From Gammaproteobacteria bacterium (lineage in GTDB: Bacteria; Pseudomonadota; Gammaproteobacteria; DRJJ01), in assembly GCA_011052255.1 (NCBI GenBank), contig DRJJ01000143.1, positions 1 to 5,255 on the forward strand: DNA of 5,255 nucleotides. Direction: 5' to 3'. The position numbers and the translations under genes are program-made. How positions within the stretch are numbered: position 1 is the first letter of the stretch; each line of letters begins with the position of its first letter. The notes below the pieces were generated by a model. That model saw nothing but the letters and a program-made list of their open reading frames with translations. It searched no databases and was not told where the DNA came from. This document shows positions 1-4,695 of the stretch, in pieces.

Positions 1-1646
1 CTGTCGCAACGACCCTTGTATTCAACCTCACCCTGTTTAAGACTGCGAGCGCCGATTACGATTCGGTGAGGGATACCGATCAGTTCCATATCGGCAAACA
101 TCACACCGGCGCGTACTTCACGATCATCCAGTAATACTTCGTAGCCGGCCTGGGTGAGTGATGTGTAGAGCGCTTCGGTGGCCTGTCGTACCTCGTCTGA
201 TTTTTTCATATTCAGTGGCAGCAGTGCGATCTGGTATGGCGCAATACTGTCCGGCCAGATGATACCTTTATCATCATGGTGCTGCTCGATTGCAGCCGCT
301 ACGATACGCGATACGCCAATACCATAACAGCCCATGGTCATGGTGGTCGTTTTCCCATTTTCATCCAGCACAACGGCGTTCAGTGCCTGGCTGTATTTCT
401 CACCCAGCTGGAAGATATGGCCAACCTCGATGCCTCGGCGAATAGACAGGTGGCCGACACCGTCCGGGCTGGGGTCGCCGGCCTCCGCATTGCGCAGGTC
501 AAAGGTATCGGGTTCGGGTAAATCACGCACCCAGTTACAGCCGGTTAAATGATAGCCATCCAGATTGGCGCCGCAGACAAAGTCAGACAGAGCGGCAGCA
601 CTATGGTCGACCAGCAGCGGGATGTCCAGGCCAACCGGGCCCAGTGATCCCGTGCCGCATGGCAGTTGTTGTTTGATTTCATCTTCTGTGGCAAAACATA
701 AAGGCTCTGCGACTGCAGGTATTTTTTCAGCCTTGAGCGGGTTCAGTATGTGGTCACCGCGTAGCACCAGTGCTACCAGTCCGCTTTCGGCTCCTGTAAC
801 AATCAGGGTCTTGATTGTCTGGTTTGCATTGACCTTGAGTGTTTCACAAACCGCTTCGATACTGTGCTGGTCCGGTGTAGCGACTTTTTTAAGTTCCTGG
901 CTGGCCGGTGCGCGTTGTTCGACGGGAGGCAGGGCAGGCGCCAGCTCAACATTGGCGGCATAATCACCCTGGTCTGAAAACGCAATGGCATCTTCTCCGG
1001 ATTCGGCCAGCACGTGAAACTCATGCGAGGTGTTGCCACCGATGCTGCCGGTATCGGCTTCCACCGGGCGAAAATCAACACCTACGCGAGTAAAAATGTT
1101 GGTATAGGCCTCGAACATATCGTTATAGGTGTCCTGTAATGACGCCTGGTTCAAATGGAAGGAATAGGCATCTTTCATCAGGAATTCGCGGCCACGCATG
1201 ATACCAAACCGGGGTCTGATCTCGTCACGAAATTTACTCTGTATCTGGTAGAAGTTCAGCGGCAGCTGCTTGTAACTTTTTATCTCGTTACGCGCCAGAT
1301 CGGTAATAACTTCTTCATGCGTCGGGCCCAGGCAGAATTCGCGCTGGTGACGGTCGTGCATACGCAGCAGTTCCGGGCCATACTGTTCCCAGCGGCCTGA
1401 TTCCTGCCACAGTTCGGCGGGTTGTACCGCTGGCATTAATACCTCCAGCGCACCCACCCGGTTCATCTCTTCGCGTACGATATTTTCCACCTTGCGCAAG
1501 ACCTTGAGTCCAAGCGGCAGCCAGGTGTAGATGCCGGCCGCCAGTTTGCGAATCATGCCGCTGCGTAACATCAATTGATGACTGATTACTTCGGCATCAG
1601 AGGGGGTTTCTTTCAGGGTAAACAGGGGAAATTGTGATACACGCAT
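1..1646 (-). CDS. proS: Prolyl-tRNA synthetase (bacterial type, with editing domain), 3' end beyond the window
   Basis: This cytosolic class II aminoacyl-tRNA synthetase charges tRNA-Pro with proline. I translated the minus strand from the ATG at 1646 to the window edge and found 548 uninterrupted codons; the E. coli enzyme has 572, so about 24 residues lie outside. The N-terminus (MRVSQFPLFTLKETPSDAEV) matches the bacterial family and fixes the start, although no strong Shine-Dalgarno precedes it. Visible landmarks are motif 1-region THEE at 109-112, motif 2 (FRDEIRPRFG, 139-148, with Arg140 and Arg151), and motif 3 (GCYGIGVSR, 439-447, with Cys440). The inserted YbaK-like editing domain between motifs 2 and 3 is present, with Lys279 (TIKT), RGDH and the GSLGP loop at 333-337. 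It should therefore be able to hydrolyse Ala-tRNA-Pro, which is inference from the family. The C-terminal anticodon-binding domain (VIGARSLKQGEVEYKGR near the edge) has begun. No frameshift or lost key residue was seen. Confidence 0.98.
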   Translation of the reverse strand, partial: MRVSQFPLFTLKETPSDAEVISHQLMLRSGMIRKLAAGIYTWLPLGLKVLRKVENIVREEMNRVGALEVLMPAVQPAELWQESGRWEQYGPELLRMHDRHQREFCLGPTHEEVITDLARNEIKSYKQLPLNFYQIQSKFRDEIRPRFGIMRGREFLMKDAYSFHLNQASLQDTYNDMFEAYTNIFTRVGVDFRPVEADTGSIGGNTSHEFHVLAESGEDAIAFSDQGDYAANVELAPALPPVEQRAPASQELKKVATPDQHSIEAVCETLKVNANQTIKTLIVTGAESGLVALVLRGDHILNPLKAEKIPAVAEPLCFATEDEIKQQLPCGTGSLGPVGLDIPLLVDHSAAALSDFVCGANLDGYHLTGCNWVRDLPEPDTFDLRNAEAGDPSPDGVGHLSIRRGIEVGHIFQLGEKYSQALNAVVLDENGKTTTMTMGCYGIGVSRIVAAAIEQHHDDKGIIWPDSIAPYQIALLPLNMKKSDEVRQATEALYTSLTQAGYEVLLDDREVRAGVMFADMELIGIPHRIVIGARSLKQGEVEYKGRCD

Positions 1647-1687
1647 GTTTTTTTACGGCTCATAGTCAGGATAAACGTCAGGGTAAC

Positions 1688-1707
1688 CGGGCTGAACCAC
1701 CAGCCCG
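1688..1707 (-). other. GC-rich stem-loop in the DUF4124-proS gap
   Basis: A perfect 7-bp stem (CGGGCTG paired with CAGCCCG) encloses a 6-nt loop (AACCAC on the plus strand). It lies in the 109-nt gap between the small DUF4124 gene and proS. Neither strand has a run of T after the stem, so it is not a standard intrinsic terminator. It could attenuate or process a DUF4124-proS transcript, or be incidental. I saw no good separate proS promoter in the gap, so read-through from the upstream gene is possible. Confidence 0.35.
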
Positions 1708-1755
1708 CATCAGTACAAATTGTTGCATGCTTTGAGTTGCTGATCCAATGATTGC

Positions 1756-2004
1756 TTATTGTTGTTCAGTTTTCAGCGCAGGTATCACGTTGGTATCGGG
1801 CAGGTATTCCTGTGTTTCATAGGGCGAGCCATCGGTTGGGGGCTGGCTGGTTATGTGCACCAGGCCCTTTGCATCGGTCCATTTGTACACCGTTTCGGTC
1901 TGCATACTGGAGCCTGACATACGGTCGATCATGCCCGGCTTGAGCACATACATAGCCGCCGCCGCTGCTGCGATTAAAAATATTAACAATATCAATGCCT
2001 TCAT
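1756..2004 (-). CDS. Small DUF4124 domain-containing membrane-anchored protein
   Basis: This 82-residue protein has two recognisable parts. Residues 3-21 are a hydrophobic stretch (LILLIFLIAAAAAAMYVL, with six consecutive alanines) preceded by a single lysine, which fits an uncleaved signal anchor or a signal peptide. Residues 39-60 (VYKWTDAKGLVHITSQPPTD) carry the DUF4124 signature: an aromatic-Lys-Trp-x-Asp start, a central glycine, and a final Pro-Pro segment. The remaining 22 residues are polar with no motif I recognise. DUF4124 is a short beta-type domain of unknown function in exported proteobacterial proteins, so I infer a periplasmic location and assign no activity. The ATG at 2004 is chosen because it directly precedes Lys and the hydrophobic segment; AGGG lies 11 nt upstream, rather far. 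proS follows on the same strand after 109 nt. A second DUF4124 gene lies about 1.8 kb away. Confidence 0.85.
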   Translation of the reverse strand: MKALILLIFLIAAAAAAMYVLKPGMIDRMSGSSMQTETVYKWTDAKGLVHITSQPPTDGSPYETQEYLPDTNVIPALKTEQQ

Positions 2005-2021
2005 GTTAGGGTTTTCCCTGA

Positions 2022-2050
2022 TTGACGTGATTCATTCAGTTGCAGATTAT
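2022..2050 (+). promoter_or_regulatory. Candidate sigma-70 promoter for the dienelactone hydrolase gene
   Basis: TTGACG (2022-2027, five of six consensus bases) is followed after 17 bp by GATTAT (2045-2050, four of six). Transcription would begin near 2057, giving a leader of about 50 nt before the ATG at 2108. The -10 box overlaps the oppositely oriented TATAAT, so the two divergent promoters share DNA. The direct repeats at 2051-2084 start immediately downstream, a position where a bound repressor could block this promoter. Confidence 0.45.
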
Positions 2051-2051
2051 A
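2046..2051 (-). promoter_or_regulatory. Candidate -10 box for the small DUF4124 gene
   Basis: Read on the minus strand this is a perfect TATAAT, which would start transcription near 2039, about 35 nt before the ATG at 2004. No good -35 box sits 16-18 bp upstream; that space is occupied by the direct repeats at 2051-2084. This would suit a promoter needing an activator, but that is inference. Confidence 0.4.
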
Positions 2052-2084
2052 TAGTAAACCGTTTCTAACGCGGATAGTAAACCG
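2051..2084. repeat. 11-bp direct repeat (ATAGTAAACCG x2) in a divergent promoter region
   Basis: ATAGTAAACCG occurs exactly at 2051-2061 and again at 2074-2084, a 23-bp period or slightly over two helical turns. Both copies lie between the divergently transcribed DUF4124 and dienelactone hydrolase genes, upstream of the leftward -10 box and just downstream of the rightward one. This is the layout of a tandem transcription-factor site, but no factor is identified. Confidence 0.6.
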
Positions 2085-2095
2085 GTCAGGCCATC

Positions 2096-2100
2096 AGGAG
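2096..2100 (+). promoter_or_regulatory. Ribosome binding site of the dienelactone hydrolase gene
   Basis: AGGAG sits 7 nt before the ATG at 2108. This supports that start over the in-frame ATG at 2117, which would shorten the positively charged start of the signal peptide. Confidence 0.75.
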
Positions 2101-2107
2101 CATAACA

Positions 2108-2896
2108 ATGCGCACTATGCATGGGATACTTTATCTTTTTACCGTTTTAATGATCCATTCAGCTGCTCAGGCGGGGGATATGCCAGATCCGGCCGACCAC
2201 GAGTTCAACCCGGTTATTTCTGGCCAGTTTAAAGGTCGGGATCAAATGCTGAAAACGGTTGACCAGAAGTCGTTTAATGTTTATGTGACCGGCCCGGAGG
2301 ACGCCAGAAAAGGCATATTACTGATCCATGAGTGGTGGGGGCTGAACGACCATATTCGTAGCTGGGCAGACCGCTTTGCTGCGATGGGTTATCGTGCCGT
2401 TGCGATTGACCTGTATGGTGGCAGGATTACGCGGGATAAGGTCGAGGCAGGCAGACTGATGAAAACAGTTGATCAGACGCAGGCCAACCGCAAACTGAAA
2501 GCAGCTATTGACTGGCTACGGGCGCCGGGCCGGCGACTGGTGACACTGGGATGGTGTTTTGGTGGTGGGCAGTCGCTACGGGCAACGCTGCAGGCCCCGG
2601 GCGAAATAGCGGGCACGATAATTTACTACGGCCAGCCGGTGCTGGATGTGGATCGGCTCAGGACGATACAGGGGCCGGTGCTGGGCCTGTATGCGAAACA
2701 GGATGGCTGGATAACGCCGGATGTGGTGAAAAGTTTCCAGCAAGCGATGCGTGCGGCTGGCAAAACGCTGGAAGTACACAGTTACGATGCCCGGCATGCC
2801 TTTGCCAACCCTTCGGGTGGTCGTTATAACAGTGACGCGGCGCGTCAGGCCTGGAAAGAGGTGCTGGCATTCCTGGCGCGGGTGATGGATTATTAA
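2108..2896 (+). CDS. Exported dienelactone hydrolase family protein (alpha/beta hydrolase)
   Basis: This 262-residue protein begins with a probable signal peptide (hydrophobic 7-17, possible cleavage after SAAQA at 18-22), so it is likely periplasmic. The rest is an alpha/beta hydrolase of the dienelactone hydrolase family. HEWWGLND (74-81) contains the family's characteristic Glu (Glu75). The nucleophile elbow GWCFGG (148-153) places Cys150, and KQDGW (Asp199) and RHAFANP (His230) complete a Cys-Asp-His triad. All key residues are present, so it should be active. Dienelactone hydrolase proper opens 4-carboxymethylene-butenolide in chlorocatechol breakdown, but no catabolic genes are nearby and most members have unknown substrates, so I claim no substrate. 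About 40 residues precede the hydrolase core, longer than in the cytosolic enzymes. A GNAT gene follows 37 nt later on the same strand and is probably co-transcribed. Confidence 0.92.
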   Translation: MRTMHGILYLFTVLMIHSAAQAGDMPDPADHEFNPVISGQFKGRDQMLKTVDQKSFNVYVTGPEDARKGILLIHEWWGLNDHIRSWADRFAAMGYRAVAIDLYGGRITRDKVEAGRLMKTVDQTQANRKLKAAIDWLRAPGRRLVTLGWCFGGGQSLRATLQAPGEIAGTIIYYGQPVLDVDRLRTIQGPVLGLYAKQDGWITPDVVKSFQQAMRAAGKTLEVHSYDARHAFANPSGGRYNSDAARQAWKEVLAFLARVMDY

Positions 2897-2933
2897 TGGG
2901 GATCTCCTGTTTGCTAATCTAAGGTATGTGTGA

Positions 2934-3419
2934 ATGACCACCGTTCGGTTGTACGGACCTCAAGACGAAAGGCAATTTCGTGATATTGCTGTTCAGAACT
3001 ATATCGAACAATTTCAGGATATCAGGTCGGCTGACCCGGATGATCCTGCGATTCAGGATTACCTGACACATATCATTCAAACACAGGAGAGTGGCAAAGG
3101 TATTATTCTGCTCGCTGAGCGAGAAAGCCGGCTGACAGGTTTTGTCAGCCTGTTAAGGCCTGATAAGAATACAGCAGATAACGCAAGTGAAAGTGCGTAT
3201 GCTTTCATGTCGGATTTGTTTGTGATTCCGGAATGCCGCCATCAGGGAGTAGGCTCACTGTTGGCCAGTAAGCTTGAGGAGCAGGCACGTGTGATGGGGG
3301 CCACGAATGTCGCATTACGCGTTGCAGCAGAAAATGAAGGTGCTCGTCATTTCTATATTAACAAACAATATCAGGAGAAATTTATAGTGATGTCAAAAGG
3401 GCTTTCGGGACATAAATGA
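2934..3419 (+). CDS. GNAT family N-acetyltransferase
   Basis: This 161-residue cytosolic protein has the Gcn5-related acetyltransferase layout and should transfer an acetyl group from acetyl-CoA to an unknown amine. The core strand and pyrophosphate loop are clear: SDLFVIPECRHQGVGSLL at 93-110 contains the R-x-x-G-x-G signature (Arg102, Gly105, Gly107). It is followed by a helix with EEQARVMGA and by motif B (NVALRVAAENEGARHFY, 125-141), ending in the usual FY-x-x-x-x-Y turn. The N-terminal part (MTTVRLYGPQDERQFRDI) is the typical first strand and helix. Length is normal for a single-domain member. AAGG lies 9 nt before the ATG. It sits 37 nt behind the dienelactone hydrolase gene with no terminator between them, suggesting one transcript, and ends at the hairpin at 3421-3452. 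The substrate cannot be read from the sequence. Confidence 0.93.
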   Translation: MTTVRLYGPQDERQFRDIAVQNYIEQFQDIRSADPDDPAIQDYLTHIIQTQESGKGIILLAERESRLTGFVSLLRPDKNTADNASESAYAFMSDLFVIPECRHQGVGSLLASKLEEQARVMGATNVALRVAAENEGARHFYINKQYQEKFIVMSKGLSGHK

Positions 3420-3420
3420 T

Positions 3421-3452
3421 AAAAAGCCTGAAATGATCAGGGCTTCGTTTTG
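3421..3452. terminator. Bidirectional intrinsic terminator between converging genes
   Basis: An 8-bp stem with one bulged base (AAGCCTGA at 3424-3431 with TCAGGGCTT at 3437-3445) encloses a 5-nt loop. On the minus strand it runs straight into five T residues, a good terminator for the DUF4124-MIF unit. On the plus strand it is followed by CGTTTTGT, a weaker tract that could end the hydrolase-GNAT transcript. The site starts 2 nt after the GNAT stop codon and lies 35 nt beyond the MIF stop. Confidence 0.75.
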
Positions 3453-3486
3453 TCATTGATCTGCAAGGATGGATGCGCGTTTGGTG

Positions 3487-3831
3487 CTAGAAAGTTGCCT
3501 CATTCCAGCCCCACATATGGCGCTCGGCACTGGAAAACTCGATATAAATCCGGCTTGTGTCAATACTGAGTCTGTCGTGTATCAGCTGGCAGAGTGCTTT
3601 TGAAATCTGTGCAGTACTGTTTTCAGGCAGGCTAATGCTTTTCAGCTCAAGGTAAGCCAGCGGCGCATCGCTACTGGCAAACATCATTGGCTCGCTGTGC
3701 TTTAGGCTGACCATCACATAGCTTTCCGGTTTACCCAATTGCTCAGCTACACAGTGTGATGCCTCAGTCAGAATATCGGCTTGCTGATCAGTATCGATGC
3801 GCTTATTGGTCTGTATCAGCAAGTAGGGCAT
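3487..3831 (-). CDS. MIF / tautomerase superfamily protein (phenylpyruvate tautomerase-like)
   Basis: This 114-residue protein resembles macrophage migration inhibitory factor along its whole length (human MIF has 115 codons). In the family the initiator Met is removed and the exposed Pro is the catalytic base for keto-enol tautomerisation; homologues form trimers. Here Met1-Pro2 begins MPYLLIQTN. Lys34 (LGKPESYVMV), Ser65-Ile66 and Tyr96 (SRIYIEF) align with the MIF active site, and WGWNEATF (107-114) matches the conserved C-terminus. MIF Asn97 is replaced by Glu98. The CXXC thiol motif is absent, replaced by LAYL, so oxidoreductase activity is not expected. A GTG at 3846 would add five residues and bury the proline, so I chose the ATG at 3831. 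It starts one nucleotide after the DUF4124 stop codon and lacks a well-spaced Shine-Dalgarno, so translational coupling is likely. The natural substrate is unknown. Confidence 0.93.
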   Translation of the reverse strand: MPYLLIQTNKRIDTDQQADILTEASHCVAEQLGKPESYVMVSLKHSEPMMFASSDAPLAYLELKSISLPENSTAQISKALCQLIHDRLSIDTSRIYIEFSSAERHMWGWNEATF

Positions 3832-3832
3832 G

Positions 3833-4336
3833 CTACTTGGCGTCACATTCCTGCAGGGTTTTTTTGACCTGGACGATCATTGCCTGTCGCTCTTCCTCAG
3901 TCATCATCACGCGTTTGCCATCCACGACGCGTCTGACCTGATTTCGCGTTTCCAGAACCGCCATGTTCTTACGCATTTGATCACAAACTTTTTTATTGTG
4001 TTCCTTGACACGTTTATCATCAGCGGCATTGTCTTTCTTGTCTTTTTCGGCTTTCAGGCGCCGCTGCATGGCCTTTTCCTGCTCAGACCAGTCTTTTTTG
4101 TCACCGAACTGTGTATTTTCGTATTTCGGTACAGAGGCTTTATTCACCTTGGTTACCTCACGACCATCTGTTGGTGAGGTCTGTGAGTAGGTGACAGTCC
4201 CATTATCATCTATCCAGCGATACATGTACTGTTCTTCCTCCGCCAGGGCAGATATATGCGCGAAGCCTGAAAATATAGTGAGTAAAAAGCCAAGACCGAG
4301 CAGGCCTTTTTTTAACGTGATGGTTTCCATAGGCAT
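3833..4336 (-). CDS. Exported DUF4124 domain-containing protein with paired C-terminal cysteines
   Basis: This protein has 167 residues from the ATG at 4336. Residues 8-32 form a signal peptide (LKKG, a hydrophobic core, then ISALA before EEEQ), so the mature protein is probably periplasmic. The DUF4124 domain follows at about 38-60 (MYRWIDDNGTVTYSQTSPTD). Residues 75-115 are highly charged and probably a helix or coiled coil (KAMQRRLKAEKDKKD). The C-terminal part (116-167) holds Cys118 and Cys164, the only cysteines of the mature protein, flanking RRVVDGKRVMMTEEERQAMI; a disulfide is plausible after export. Function unknown. The frame could also start at GTG 4351 or ATG 4330. I prefer 4336, which has a weak TAAG 6 nt upstream. 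The MIF-like gene begins one nucleotide after its stop, so the two form an operon. Confidence 0.85.
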   Translation of the reverse strand: MPMETITLKKGLLGLGFLLTIFSGFAHISALAEEEQYMYRWIDDNGTVTYSQTSPTDGREVTKVNKASVPKYENTQFGDKKDWSEQEKAMQRRLKAEKDKKDNAADDKRVKEHNKKVCDQMRKNMAVLETRNQVRRVVDGKRVMMTEEERQAMIVQVKKTLQECDAK

Positions 4337-4363
4337 TGTTATCTTATCCACTAATTTGATTCA

Positions 4364-4392
4364 AATATAGTTTACAGAAAATAGTTTGTAGC
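4364..4392 (-). promoter_or_regulatory. Possible promoter of the DUF4124-MIF operon
   Basis: On the minus strand TATATT (4369-4364, five of six -10 bases) lies 17 bp after GCTACA (4392-4387, three of six -35 bases). It would give a leader of roughly 20 nt to the ATG at 4336. Spacing is good but the -35 is poor. The heptamer AAACTAT occurs twice here (minus-strand reading of 4381-4387 and 4367-4373), the second copy overlapping the -10. Confidence 0.3.
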
Positions 4393-4406
4393 CTTATTCT
4401 GGCACT

Positions 4407-4422
4407 GACTGTGATTATAGTC
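4407..4422. repeat. Imperfect 16-bp palindrome, possible operator
   Basis: GACTGTGATTATAGTC has complementary bases at six of its eight symmetric positions. Read leftward it contains a perfect TATAAT (4419-4414), but no matching -35 box is placed upstream. It could bind a dimeric regulator of either flanking gene, or be chance in an AT-rich region. Confidence 0.3.
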
Positions 4423-4477
4423 CAACACGCGGTAAATTAGCTTGTTTTACTGATGGAATTGTCAAAATCGGGGTTTC

Positions 4478-4490
4478 GCGCACATTGCGC
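4478..4490. repeat. Perfect inverted repeat GCGCA-CAT-TGCGC
   Basis: A 5-bp GC-rich inverted repeat with a 3-bp spacer lies 64 bp upstream of the probable -35 box of the acetolactate synthase gene. There is no T tract on either side, so it is not a normal terminator. A protein-binding site is possible but unproven. Confidence 0.3.
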
Positions 4491-4553
4491 ATAGCCAGAT
4501 CAGATTCGAACTGGTTAGAGGTAGTAGAAGATAGATAAATTCATTGAAATCTC

Positions 4554-4582
4554 TTGACCTTGGGCTTGAATAACAGTATTTT
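4554..4582 (+). promoter_or_regulatory. Probable sigma-70 promoter of the acetolactate synthase gene
   Basis: TTGACC (4554-4559, five of six -35 bases) is followed after exactly 17 bp by TATTTT (4577-4582, four of six -10 bases). Transcription would start near 4589, leaving a leader of about 100 nt before the coding region. This is the best promoter match in the intergenic region. Confidence 0.55.
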
Positions 4583-4684
4583 CTAATGTTTGCATTTTAA
4601 CTCCCTTGGCAGGCAGATAGCGGTATTTCGTACGTATTTCGCCCACGCAGCCAGCCAGCAAAACTGGGGAATTAACTGAATTAT

Positions 4685-4688
4685 GGAG
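4685..4688 (+). promoter_or_regulatory. Ribosome binding site that decides the acetolactate synthase start
   Basis: GGAG lies only 1 nt before the ATG at 4690, too close for normal initiation, but 7 nt before the in-frame GTG at 4696, which is ideal spacing. No other purine-rich site is well placed for the ATG; the GGGGA at 4666-4670 is about 19 nt away. Confidence 0.55.
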
Positions 4689-4695
4689 TATGGCT

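Larger units (their letters stand above)
4337..4689. other. 353-bp divergent intergenic region upstream of the acetolactate synthase gene
   Basis: I found no credible gene here. It holds a weak leftward promoter near the DUF4124 gene, an imperfect 16-bp palindrome at 4407-4422, a perfect GCGCA-CAT-TGCGC inverted repeat at 4478-4490, a good rightward promoter at 4554-4582, and a leader of about 100 nt. The leader contains the 8-bp direct repeat GTATTTCG (4623-4630, 4634-4641), three tandem CAGC units (4648-4659) and a small CCAG/CTGG hairpin (4655-4667). The only short ATG frames, MFAF at 4586 and a 13-codon frame at 4453, lack ribosome sites and are not rich in Ile, Val or Leu codons. Confidence 0.6.

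Noticed and set aside
565..963. 132-codon plus-strand open frame, with other frames in the same area
   Set aside because: proS is continuous on the minus strand through here with conserved editing-domain motifs; these frames are antisense shadows.
2008..2019. AGGGTTTTCCCT palindrome next to the small DUF4124 start as a terminator or operator
   Set aside because: The stem is only 4 bp with an A/T loop; it is too short to support either role.
2576..2941. 121-codon open frame on the minus strand
   Set aside because: It is antisense to the dienelactone hydrolase gene, which has a full catalytic triad and a good ribosome site.
3829..3846. GTG start for the MIF-like protein, giving 119 residues
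   Set aside because: It would put five residues ahead of the catalytic proline, whose exposure after Met removal defines the family, and its AGGA is only 2 nt upstream.
4497..4525. A tRNA T-arm-like stretch on the minus strand (CAG-TTCGAAT-CTG), which might have been a tRNA fragment or an attachment site
   Set aside because: The five-pair stem has a C-A mismatch, there is no matching 5' acceptor strand, anticodon arm or CCA, and no integrase or second copy is in the window.
4586..4600. Four-codon frame (MFAF) as a leader peptide for the acetolactate synthase gene
   Set aside because: There is no ribosome site, no Ile, Val or Leu codons, and it starts at about the predicted transcription start.
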